DNA from: Planctomycetaceae bacterium
GTDB taxonomy: Bacteria; Planctomycetota; Planctomycetia; Pirellulales; Pirellulaceae
Direction: 5' to 3'
Assembly: GCA_016795075.1 (NCBI GenBank)
Contig: JAEUIP010000012.1
Span: 1 to 35,551 of the forward strand
DNA length: 35,551 bases
Part shown: positions 16,280 through 23,891 of the stretch, in pieces
Position numbering within the stretch: position 1 is the first letter of the stretch
Layout: each line of letters opens with the position of its first letter
Position numbers and translations under genes: made by a program
The notes under the pieces: generated by a model
What the model was told of the DNA's origin: nothing
Database searches by the model: none
Seen by the model: only the letters and a program-made list of their open reading frames with translations

Positions 16280-17545
16280 TCAGGGGCCTTGGCGGATCGT
16301 TTTGGGTTGGGGAAAAAATCGACGACCCCGCGGGGCAAATTGTGGCTCGAGGGGCGGTGACTCCGGCAGTTCCATGACCAGCGGGGTATGGGCCGGCACC
16401 GACATCGGCACGGGCGCAGGCACGGCCACCGTTCCCACGGGTGGCGTCTGGGTCGCGGATGGCGCTGGCTTCGCAAATACTACGGACGAAGGTCCGCTCA
16501 TTTGCCGAAAAAAGTCATCCGGAACAGAACTCATTGGTACGGACGGGATAAACTTGCTGTCATGGTCATTGCCATCTTCGTCGCGGCCACCAAACTCGTC
16601 TTCAGGGCCGCGGTCAGGAACATCAAGCATCAGGGCCGATGAGGTCGGACTTCCCGGCCGTTCTCGAGTTTCGAACTGCGGAGAGGCCGCTTGCCATGTA
16701 GTCTCTTGTGGTGTGATGGCTTGTGGTGTGATGGCTTGTGGTGTGATGGCTTGTGGTGTGATGGCTTGTGGTGTGATGGATGGCCGAGGCCTGGTGGGTT
16801 GCGGTGATCGGGTCGTCGGTTCAAATGAATCGATCGTGCCCAAGTATTTTTTGCGGACTTCGGGATGGATCGACACTTCGTGAGGTGACCCACTGCACAA
16901 GACTTCACCTTCACTGATGACGTAGGTGCGACTGGTGATTTGCAGGATCTCCCGCGCCGCATGGTCGGTAATCAAGATACCCAATCCACGATCCGCCAAT
17001 TGGCGAATGATGCCCTGGATGCCCTGGACAGTTACCGGATCGATACCGGCAAACGGTTCGTCCAGCATGATCATTTTGGGATTAGAGACGAGGCAACGCG
17101 CGATCTCCAAGCGACGCCGCTCACCGCCGGAGACCTGGGCTGATAAGGTACTGCGAATGTGTTCCAACCCGAACTCGGCCAACAATTGGGCCGTTTCACG
17201 CCGTCGCTGTCCACTGGGGCGACCTAACAATTGCATCGTTGCCACCAGGTTTTGTTCGACGGTCAGCTTGCCAAAGACGCTCGATTGTTGTGGCAAGTAA
17301 CCCAAGCCACCTTCGCGAGCCCGGCGATGCATTGGCCAGCTCGTGACATCTTGACCATCCAAAACGACGCGACCCCGATCCGGCGTGACCATGCCGCAGG
17401 TCATGCGAAATGAGGTCGTTTTTCCGGCACCGTTAGGTCCCAACAACCCAACAATCTCACCAGCGTCCACGTCAAAGGAGACTTCGTTGACCACTTGGCG
17501 ACTGCCGTAGCGTTTCGCCAACCCGTTGACTTCTAATAACTTCAT
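16280..17545 (-). CDS. lptB: LPS export ABC transporter ATP-binding protein LptB with a C-terminal Pro-rich extension
   Basis: The first 240 residues are a standard LptB-like ATPase, which would power lipopolysaccharide extraction from the inner membrane with LptF/LptG. Walker A GPNGAGKT is at 36-43, the ABC signature VSGGE at 138-142, Walker B MIMLDEPFAGIDP at 158-170 and the switch His at 195 (LITDHAAREIL). The C-terminus departs from the family: after YLGTIDSF about 180 extra residues follow, rich in Pro, Ser, Thr and Glu and probably disordered. They include five ITPQ units coded by a 15-bp tandem repeat and end RGRRFFPQPKTIRQGP. LptB is normally about 240 aa. The gene lies 34 nt after lepB. 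The LptB call is firm for the ATPase; the tail has no assigned role. Confidence 0.9.
   Translation of the reverse strand: MKLLEVNGLAKRYGSRQVVNEVSFDVDAGEIVGLLGPNGAGKTTSFRMTCGMVTPDRGRVVLDGQDVTSWPMHRRAREGGLGYLPQQSSVFGKLTVEQNLVATMQLLGRPSGQRRRETAQLLAEFGLEHIRSTLSAQVSGGERRRLEIARCLVSNPKMIMLDEPFAGIDPVTVQGIQGIIRQLADRGLGILITDHAAREILQITSRTYVISEGEVLCSGSPHEVSIHPEVRKKYLGTIDSFEPTTRSPQPTRPRPSITPQAITPQAITPQAITPQAITPQETTWQAASPQFETRERPGSPTSSALMLDVPDRGPEDEFGGRDEDGNDHDSKFIPSVPMSSVPDDFFRQMSGPSSVVFAKPAPSATQTPPVGTVAVPAPVPMSVPAHTPLVMELPESPPLEPQFAPRGRRFFPQPKTIRQGP
16706..16780 (-). repeat. 15-bp tandem repeat, five copies, inside lptB
   Basis: The plus-strand unit TTGTGGTGTGATGGC occurs five times head to tail (16706, 16721, 16736, 16751, 16766), the last copy differing at its final base. 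Read on the coding strand each unit gives five residues, ITPQA, so the array preserves the frame and codes five ITPQ units. Near-identical copies suggest recent slippage expansion; copy number may vary between strains. Confidence 0.95.
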
Positions 17546-17579
17546 TCAACCGCTCCATCAGTTGTGACGCTGTCCGAGA

Positions 17580-19526
17580 TCAATGAATAATCCGCATTCG
17601 ATTGAAGTTTGGCCAATACAGTGGGCTATTCCAAGTGTGCGGCCAATAAACCATCAACGCACGCCCAATCATGAATCGACGCTCCACATAATTAGGTGCC
17701 TGCCACTTTCGAGCATCTTCGCTTTGTGGGCTATTGTCGCCCATCGGAAAGAACTGGTCCTCGGTCAACTTGTAAGCTTCGTCACCCCACTTCAATGGTA
17801 AGTTTTGATCAAACCCTTCAAACCACTCGCGAAATTCTGGCGAACCCCAATGTATCGGGCTCTCGTAATATTGAAGCATCCTACTTCGCGAGACACCGGC
17901 TCCACTTCGATCGCGAAGCGACGAGAGTGTCGCAACGTTGAAGTCGTTCCTTCCCAAGTAATAGAAATCACGAAACACTTTTAGCCGCTCGATGGACAAC
18001 TCACCGCCCTGGAATCCAACGCCCAATGGTCGGGCGTCGCCGTAGTCTTGATCATCATAATACGGAGTCAGCTGCCCGGAACGAACATAACAACCCTCTC
18101 CTGGAATCTCGACTTCTTGGTCGTCGATCCACAAGTAGATTCGATCGTCACAGTTTGCATAACGAATCTGATACGAGCCTGCGCCTTTCAACGGAGTTTC
18201 AAATTGAAGTGAGGCGTTTTTTGAGTCGTCCAGTGAGGTTTGGTCAGCGAATCGAACCGTAACCCCCTCAGCGGAAACTTTCGACGAGAGAGTCGCTTGT
18301 CCCGTTGCCACGTCGATTTCACACAAAAAGTGAACGCCACCTTCCACCGCGTCCAACGCCAACGTTCCCTGTGGTCCCACGGTGACTTCCGCTTCCATCA
18401 CGAGATCCCCGACCCAGTTGCCACCGAATCGCGAGAAGTCCCAGTTATGACTTTCTGCGGTATCCGCATACATCATGCCGTCGTTGTAGCAATAATAATC
18501 CGTCACGAGATGCCCGGGGCTATCGATATAGTCGGTCGGCAACGGCTCGCCTGAGCGAACCGCTTGCCAATGAGCTTGTCGCGGGACCATATGGCGAAAC
18601 CGCAACCAATCGTATTGTCCGTTTGGATTCGCGGGGGCCGCCAGGGCATACGTTGCCGGTTCGTCTCCGTCGGCCTGGACTTTCCATTGGGTTTCCGCAA
18701 CACATTTCTCATGCCACGAAGGGCCAGGCGAGTTGAGCTGCCGCGTTCCATCGGGGATCCACGAGGGCGGCATCCCTGCCTTCCGCATTGCCGACGAGAA
18801 GTAGTAACTGTCTTGGACCGGGATTGCAATCTTGGCCAATTTGCCCGGCGGCTTTCGGGCAATCGTTTGGGTTCTCGGCAGGTTGGCATCTAGCGTATCG
18901 GTCGCTTGGGTGTAGACATCTCCATTGTTGATTGTCAGCGATTCGCCCGGCAGACCAACCAACCGCTTGATGTAGTTCGCTTTGGCCGCACCCGGGTATT
19001 TGAACACGATGACGTCCCAACGTTGGGGTTCACGCCAAAGATGCTCCAATTTGCTCACAACGATTCGATCGCCCGCAAAGGACTCGTCATTGGCTTGTGG
19101 CATGATGGGTTGCCCATTGGCGTCCTTGGGCAATGTTGCTCCGACGCGAGCCAATTCCCGAATTTCGAAAGTTAAGGGGCAACGCACTTTGTGGAGCCGA
19201 TACTTGTCGATTGACTGGTTCGCGCCGCGTGGGACTCGACCGCTGGGACCTTCGGCCGTTGCGCCGACTTGGAAGTAATAGTCGCAGTCGGAACAGGCCA
19301 CTTCGACATGTTGGCCCATCAACGTCGGCGCCATCGAACCTGTCGGAATGATGTAGGCCTCGGCTTGCAAGGTCTTGAAGGTCATCGCCAACACGATCGC
19401 CATCGCAATGGACTCGATCGTTTCTCGAACATTGATGCCGTCCCAGAACGTGGGCTCCAACACAAAAGAGCCCGCCATCGTGTTGTCGTAGTTCCCAGAC
19501 GTCTCAAACGGTTTCTGCTTGGCCAT
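17580..19526 (-). CDS. lepB: Signal peptidase I with a large insertion between boxes D and E
   Basis: Signal peptidase I cleaves signal peptides on the outer face of the inner membrane. The 648-aa protein has one N-terminal membrane helix (about 36-56), box B PTGSMAPTL with catalytic Ser64, box C GDRIVVSK near 152, box D YIKRLVGLPGESL with catalytic Lys187, and box E FPMGDNSPQSEDAR at about 593-606. Roughly 400 residues separate boxes D and E, against about 125 in E. coli. The insertion contains a beta-rich segment (about 370-520) resembling a LamG/concanavalin-like sandwich (QIRYANCDDRIYLWIDDQEV). Near residue 78 there is a CSDC pair and near 116 a lone Cys, possibly a decayed zinc ribbon. 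The start at 19526 is followed by a plausible cytoplasmic N-terminus. It heads a likely operon with lptB. Confidence 0.92.
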   Translation of the reverse strand: MAKQKPFETSGNYDNTMAGSFVLEPTFWDGINVRETIESIAMAIVLAMTFKTLQAEAYIIPTGSMAPTLMGQHVEVACSDCDYYFQVGATAEGPSGRVPRGANQSIDKYRLHKVRCPLTFEIRELARVGATLPKDANGQPIMPQANDESFAGDRIVVSKLEHLWREPQRWDVIVFKYPGAAKANYIKRLVGLPGESLTINNGDVYTQATDTLDANLPRTQTIARKPPGKLAKIAIPVQDSYYFSSAMRKAGMPPSWIPDGTRQLNSPGPSWHEKCVAETQWKVQADGDEPATYALAAPANPNGQYDWLRFRHMVPRQAHWQAVRSGEPLPTDYIDSPGHLVTDYYCYNDGMMYADTAESHNWDFSRFGGNWVGDLVMEAEVTVGPQGTLALDAVEGGVHFLCEIDVATGQATLSSKVSAEGVTVRFADQTSLDDSKNASLQFETPLKGAGSYQIRYANCDDRIYLWIDDQEVEIPGEGCYVRSGQLTPYYDDQDYGDARPLGVGFQGGELSIERLKVFRDFYYLGRNDFNVATLSSLRDRSGAGVSRSRMLQYYESPIHWGSPEFREWFEGFDQNLPLKWGDEAYKLTEDQFFPMGDNSPQSEDARKWQAPNYVERRFMIGRALMVYWPHTWNSPLYWPNFNRMRIIH

Positions 19527-19871
19527 GGAGTCTCAGTCGAGTGATGGTTGATCGATTCCGGAGCATAGGAAACGGCCGAGGCCGTACTGCTGCCCAGGGT
19601 CTCCAATTGTAGTCGAACGGCATTCTTTGGCCGATACGACTTTGCCTACCGTGAAATTGTTACACGCTAGCGAGCCTCCGCGGTCCAACGCCCGGGCTTG
19701 TGCGCTCTCGATTTCGCGGAATTGTACTGAAAACTCTGTTTCTCGCGGCGTTGGCACGAGAACTGCACTGGAGGGTACTCGCCACGAAGGTTGCAGACCC
19801 AGTCAACAGCCAACGTGGGGATTGGCGACCCGCCAATCCAACGAGCGACATCAACGAAAGGAATCCGCGAA
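19527..19871. other. Divergent intergenic region between lepB and a small gene, with a perfect 9-bp hairpin
   Basis: This 345-nt stretch must hold promoters for lepB (minus) and the small gene (plus), but no strong consensus pair was seen. A TACAAT-like -10 on the minus strand (19611-19606) lacks a good -35. The clear element is GGATTGGCG (19819-19827), ACC, CGCCAATCC (19831-19839): a perfect 9-bp stem with a 3-nt loop, 32 nt before the plus-strand ATG. No T run follows on either strand, so a terminator is unlikely; a leader hairpin or an operator dyad are both possible. Confidence 0.5.
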
Positions 19872-20102
19872 ATGTCACTTCTTATCGAATCCAATACCGA
19901 TTGCAGTTCCCTGACCCTGACCGAAATCCGCATGCGAGTCGCCAATATCAAGGCTCGTTGGACAGATGAAGAGCGAGAGGTCCGCGCCCATCAAGGTCAA
20001 AAACGACGCGAAAGTCTCGGTGTATTATTGGGACGCACGACCCCAACCGACCTGGAACGGGGCCTGTGGCAGGCCGTCGAACAGGAAGAACTCGGTGTTT
20101 AG
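19872..20102 (+). CDS. Small hypothetical protein (76 aa)
   Basis: No family is recognised with certainty. The start at ATG 19872 is supported by an AAAGGA ribosome binding site about 9 nt upstream; the longer frame from 19791 would run through the hairpin and lacks such a site. The 76-aa product (MSLLIESNTDCSSLTLTEI at its start) is charged, with an Arg/Glu-rich amphipathic central part (IRMRVANIKARWTDEERE) and no membrane segment or cysteine pair. The region REVRAHQGQKRRESLGVLL looks like a helix that could bind nucleic acid or a partner. Short proteins of this style are common in planctomycetes, but that is memory, not a search result. It is probably real because of the site and codon pattern. 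Confidence 0.68.
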   Translation: MSLLIESNTDCSSLTLTEIRMRVANIKARWTDEEREVRAHQGQKRRESLGVLLGRTTPTDLERGLWQAVEQEELGV

Positions 20103-20407
20103 CTTGCGAAAAACCCGCGGTTGATCATAATCTAGCGGTGGAATGACGCGTGTTGAGCGAACGCTGGTGCGCCGGTTGGAGCCGCTACATCAGCGACGGC
20201 CAAATTGGTCGGAGTTGGATGCCGGGGCAACTGCCTTGAGCGGAACCCAGCGAAGCGCCAACCCAAACGTGCTCCTTAAATAATGTGAGTAACGACTCCC
20301 GGGCTTTTCGGAAGTCTTTGTTCTCATAAAATTTGAGGGCGCGAGCCGCCACCGTCGCATGGACACTGCAACCGCCTGCCTTTTGCAACCGCCGAGACCC
20401 GCCTGGC
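20103..20407. other. Intergenic region, no firm gene
   Basis: The 305 nt between the small gene and the DoxX-like gene hold no tRNA or clear terminator. A minus-strand frame (20415-20185, 76 codons, GTG start) has one helical, coding-looking stretch, ALKFYENKDFRKARESLL, but its ends are Gly/Ser/Pro-rich and it has no ribosome binding site. I do not call it a gene. A promoter for the DoxX-like gene may be here but I cannot point to it. Confidence 0.4.
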
Positions 20408-21622
20408 ATGATCACTCGCTCTCAGTTGAAGTGGATTTTTCTCTCCTTGGTCGCCCTGCGTCTGATCGTGGGTTTCCACTTTTTTACCGAGGGCAAGAAC
20501 AAAATCGAACAAGGAGACTGGTCCGCAGCTCCGTTCTTTGCCGCGGCGAAGGGGCCGATGGCTCCGTTCTTTCATAGTTTGCTACCCGATTGGAGCTATC
20601 GAGAAACTTTATGCGTTGTTCCCGCGAAACCGGCAGGTGATAAAAAAAACAATCCTGTCGTGAAACGCGACCAGGCCCCCGCGGCGTCCAATGCGCCCAA
20701 ATTCGAGATCGATCCCTATCGAACTTTTGGTCAGTGGGACATTTTCCTGGAAAATGTTTTGGTTGGTTACCGTTTGAAACAATCGGAAATCGCGGACAGG
20801 ATCGCGTCGATGGACCGTGAGATCAAGCGTTTGGATTCCGAGATTGATGCAGCGCACGCCAGCGACGACGCTAGTTTGGAAAAGGACTTGACGCGACAAC
20901 GGGCTCAGCGGATTGCCGTCAAAGACCGACTAGCGAAAGCCGATCCGTTGGTTGATCTGTTAGAGATCCTCAAACGGCGCCGGGACCAGCTGAATGATTA
21001 TTTGTTCTTCCCAACCCACCGGGATGAGATCTTGAAATCGGTAGAAGACGAAAATCGCTTGGCGGGTTTTGTTCGCGATGGCGAGAACCGTTCCAGCAGT
21101 GGCCAGGACGTCGAGTCGCTCCGAAGTCAAATCGATTCGATTCGGAGCGAGATTCAAAGTGTCCGCGGCAAACATGCCGTCGAGATCCAAGGGATCTGGA
21201 ACGGACTCGAAGAAGAAATGAATTCGTACGGCCTGCAACTCTCTTCCCCGCTGGAAACGGGCGAGTCGTTGAGGCGACAAGTCTCTTTGCCGAAACCGTT
21301 TGAGATCAAACCGACCACCCAACTTTACTGGATCAACACGATCGTCCCGTACTTCGATCTTACCGTCGGAATCCTGTTGTTGTTGGGACTATTTTCGCGG
21401 ATAACTTCGTTGGCGGCAGCTTGCTTCTTGCTGGGTATCATCGTCACGCAGCCGCTGTGGGTTCCAGGGCATGACCCTAAGATTATCTGGAACCTCGTCG
21501 AATTTGGGGCGTTGTTGGTGATGGCGGCAACCGTGGCTGGCCGTTTTGGTGGTCTGGACTACTTCCTGCATCGCTTTTTTGGCAAATCTGAGGAAGAGCC
21601 CGAAACAACCTCAAGCCCCTAG
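20408..21622 (+). CDS. DoxX-like integral membrane protein with a long coiled-coil insertion
   Basis: The 404-aa protein begins MITRSQLKWIFLSLVALRLI; helix 1 (about 9-27) ends in GFHFFTEGKNKIEQGDW, the DoxX-family pattern of Gly, aromatic residues and Lys after TM1. Three more membrane helices are packed at the C-terminus (about 313-330, 333-350, 359-375) with PYFDLTVGILLLLGLFSRIT, as in DoxX TM2-TM4. Between TM1 and TM2 lie about 280 soluble residues, mostly charged heptad-like helices (SEIADRIASMDREIKRLDSE; SLRSQIDSIRSEIQSVRG). Ordinary DoxX proteins are about 130-170 aa. I start at ATG 20408 because upstream codons are not hydrophobic or conserved-looking; no strong ribosome binding site is visible. 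The oxidoreductase gene follows after 79 nt, probably in one transcript. Function unknown; DoxX proteins are linked to thiosulfate or quinone chemistry in some organisms. Confidence 0.78.
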   Translation: MITRSQLKWIFLSLVALRLIVGFHFFTEGKNKIEQGDWSAAPFFAAAKGPMAPFFHSLLPDWSYRETLCVVPAKPAGDKKNNPVVKRDQAPAASNAPKFEIDPYRTFGQWDIFLENVLVGYRLKQSEIADRIASMDREIKRLDSEIDAAHASDDASLEKDLTRQRAQRIAVKDRLAKADPLVDLLEILKRRRDQLNDYLFFPTHRDEILKSVEDENRLAGFVRDGENRSSSGQDVESLRSQIDSIRSEIQSVRGKHAVEIQGIWNGLEEEMNSYGLQLSSPLETGESLRRQVSLPKPFEIKPTTQLYWINTIVPYFDLTVGILLLLGLFSRITSLAAACFLLGIIVTQPLWVPGHDPKIIWNLVEFGALLVMAATVAGRFGGLDYFLHRFFGKSEEEPETTSSP

Positions 21623-21701
21623 CGCCGCTAACCGCTTCCCTTACTAGCACAACCTGCTCCGAACAAAATCCAACTGTCCCGTTGAAGGCAAGGAATAGAA
21701 G

Positions 21702-23534
21702 ATGACTCCAACTCCGGAAGAGAAGGCCATTGGCCGCGACAACTACTACTCGGCAGTTACGGCCTACGAGAAAATGCATCGGCGTGATTTTCTTACACGG
21801 ACCGTGGCGGGTGGCGCGGCCATCGGCGCGGGTGTGGGAGCCATGTATTTCGGCTACGGCAAACCAAGCCGCCCGATTCGGATCGCGGTTATTGGAACCG
21901 GTGACGAAGGTAGCGTTCTGATTGGGGCCTTGAATCCGGACTACGTCGAAGTCAAAGCGATTTGTGATTGCCGACCCTCCAGCCAGTTCCGCGCTTTCCA
22001 CGGCGACTGGAGCACGGCCAATACCATCGGAGTTCGCCCAGGGTTACTCAAAGTTTTTGGCTGGAAGAGTGAAGAAGAAGCCCGGCGTCACGTCAAAGTG
22101 TACACGGATTACATGGACGTGATGAAAGACCCAGATATTGAGGGTGTGATCATCGCGACACCGCTGTTCCTGCATGCTCCCATGTCGGTCGCTGCGATGC
22201 TAAACGGCAAACATGTGCTGTGCGAAAAACTGATGGCTCACAACGTTGCCCAATGCAAATGGATGACTCGAGTCGCGGAGGCAACGAATAAATTCCTGTC
22301 TGTCGGTCATCAGCGTCACTACAACATTCTGTATGATAACGCGGTCAATATGATTCGCTGGGGACTGTTGGGTGAAATTCACCATATCCGTGCCCAATGG
22401 CACCGCGGGAACTTGCCGGGCAAAGATAGTTGGGAATTGCCGATCCCGGGTGGCGATGTGATGCCGGACGGCAAACGCGTCGACCAAATTGCTACGGAGT
22501 TGAACAATTTCAAACGAGCGATCACGGCGAGCGAAGGAAGCGAAACCAAGTTTCTGAAAATGCAAATTGCCCAGTGGTCCGCATTGGATCAGGACAAGTT
22601 TTTGGATGCGAAGAAGTATGGATACTTGGACGATCCTTCCATTCTGGGTTCGGGCAAACTGCGAACCGCTATGGAGGAACTGGTTCGGTGGCGGTTGTGG
22701 GATCGAACGGCGGGTGGCTTGATGGCCGAGTTGGGCAGCCATCAAATTGATGCCGCCAGCATCTTCATTGCGGCGCTAAGCAAAGACGTCAATCGGAAGG
22801 TTCATCCGCTAACGGTTCATGCAGTGGGTGGCCGCCAAATTTTCCCGAAGAGCCGCGACGCAGACGATCATGTTTATTGCACCTTCGAGTTCCCCGGCCA
22901 AGGCTTTGATTTCGACAAAGTTGGCTTCAAGGATCCGATGAACAGTTATCCGCCGGTCACCGGCGTTCCATCGTACGAAGAGGATCCCAACAAGAAAGTG
23001 GTTGTGACCTACTCGTCGATCAACGGTAATGGATATGGCGGTTACGGTGAAATCGTGATGGGCACCAAGGGAACGTTGGTCCTGGACAAAGAACTGGAAG
23101 CCATGCTGTACCAAGCAGGGCCAACCTATGTGAAGGCCGGCGTCAAAGCGGAAAAAGGAGGCTCGGCGATTCTGGATACGTCGTCGAGTGGCGATCCTGC
23201 TTTGGCGAAAGCCGCTGAAGGTACTAAGGTAAGCCGTGGCTACAAGGAAGAAATCGAACATTGGGCCTGGTGCATCAGCCAAGGCGACCAGTCCAACCAA
23301 CCTCGTTGCAACGGACCTGTTGGCTTGGCCGACGCGGTGATTGCACTTGTCTCTCGGCAAGCGATCCAAAATAGCAACAAACCGAAAGGCCACGGCTTCG
23401 TCCAATTCGATACGAAGTGGTTTGACTACCAATCGGATGAAGTTCCCGAACCGAACATTGGCGGCTTGGCAGACACGGACATGGAGTCCGTTCGCAAGAA
23501 ACTCGGGATTCCTCAGAATTTGGGTTCGGTCTAA
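21702..23534 (+). CDS. Gfo/Idh/MocA family oxidoreductase with Tat signal
   Basis: The 610-aa product is an NAD(P)-dependent sugar or inositol-type dehydrogenase. A twin-arginine motif HRRDFLTRT (Arg27-Arg28) precedes a hydrophobic stretch rich in Gly and Ala up to GAMYFGYG, so export by the Tat route is likely. The Rossmann start IRIAVIGTGDEGSVLIGAL and DPDIEGVIIATPLFLHAPMS follow, then CEKLMAHNVAQCKWM, the counterpart of the family's EKP motif. The C-terminal part is longer than the usual 350-450 aa proteins. An AAGGAA ribosome binding site supports ATG 21702. The unusual 24-residue charged lead before the RR motif is seen in other planctomycete members as far as I recall. Substrate cannot be inferred. 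It follows the DoxX-like gene by 79 nt and is followed by a terminator candidate. Confidence 0.9.
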   Translation: MTPTPEEKAIGRDNYYSAVTAYEKMHRRDFLTRTVAGGAAIGAGVGAMYFGYGKPSRPIRIAVIGTGDEGSVLIGALNPDYVEVKAICDCRPSSQFRAFHGDWSTANTIGVRPGLLKVFGWKSEEEARRHVKVYTDYMDVMKDPDIEGVIIATPLFLHAPMSVAAMLNGKHVLCEKLMAHNVAQCKWMTRVAEATNKFLSVGHQRHYNILYDNAVNMIRWGLLGEIHHIRAQWHRGNLPGKDSWELPIPGGDVMPDGKRVDQIATELNNFKRAITASEGSETKFLKMQIAQWSALDQDKFLDAKKYGYLDDPSILGSGKLRTAMEELVRWRLWDRTAGGLMAELGSHQIDAASIFIAALSKDVNRKVHPLTVHAVGGRQIFPKSRDADDHVYCTFEFPGQGFDFDKVGFKDPMNSYPPVTGVPSYEEDPNKKVVVTYSSINGNGYGGYGEIVMGTKGTLVLDKELEAMLYQAGPTYVKAGVKAEKGGSAILDTSSSGDPALAKAAEGTKVSRGYKEEIEHWAWCISQGDQSNQPRCNGPVGLADAVIALVSRQAIQNSNKPKGHGFVQFDTKWFDYQSDEVPEPNIGGLADTDMESVRKKLGIPQNLGSV

Positions 23535-23891
23535 CACAACCCGTCTGATCCAGTTGGGCGGATCGACCAAGCGACCGCCCATAGTCGAGCGAGCGCCCCG
23601 ATCGCTTCCGCGTTGGGTCGATGAGTTTGACCAGTATAGAAATGCGGAGGCGCCTGAATCCCAGAGAACTCTGGTACCAGGCTTCTCCGTTTTTTTCGTT
23701 TCGGTGTCCGTAAGTCGATCTGGACCGGTCTTAGCTAGCACTCGTGGCGATGGACGCTGTCAATCTGCGACGTTGATGGCTGCGAACGCCTGCAACGGAT
23801 TGGAATCGACTTTGCCTTCTTCGGCCGAATCTGGTATTTGACACTGGTCAAGCTCATCGGACGTTCATGCGCAGGGAGGCGTATTCCGGTC
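23535..23891 (+). other. Intergenic region holding a terminator and the start region of the TPR/Exb operon
   Basis: No gene is supported here. A plus-strand frame runs through it (23341-23841), but it is out of frame with the oxidoreductase, crosses the terminator hairpin and reads as low-quality Ser/Arg-rich sequence. The terminator candidate is at 23652-23696. Transcription of the downstream operon presumably starts between 23700 and 23870, but I see no convincing -35/-10 pair. Confidence 0.5.
23652..23696 (+). terminator. Intrinsic terminator candidate after the Gfo/Idh/MocA gene
   Basis: Two nested stems are visible: an outer GCCTG (23652-23656) with CAGGC (23678-23682) and an inner CCAGAG (23661-23666) with CTCTGG (23669-23674). 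They are followed within 8 nt by seven T residues (23690-23696). It lies about 120 nt after the stop codon of the oxidoreductase and before the TPR/Exb operon, which fits a transcription boundary. Confidence 0.6.

Noticed and set aside
16706..16780. CRISPR-like array
   Set aside because: Units are contiguous 15-bp tandem copies without spacers and lie within a coding frame.
22809..23741. Minus-strand open frame of 310 codons
   Set aside because: Antisense to the Gfo/Idh/MocA gene and crosses the terminator; the product is Arg/Ala-rich with no motif.
23341..23841. Plus-strand frame covering the gap before the TPR gene
   Set aside because: Starts inside the oxidoreductase in another frame and runs through the hairpin/T7 terminator; no homology-like features.
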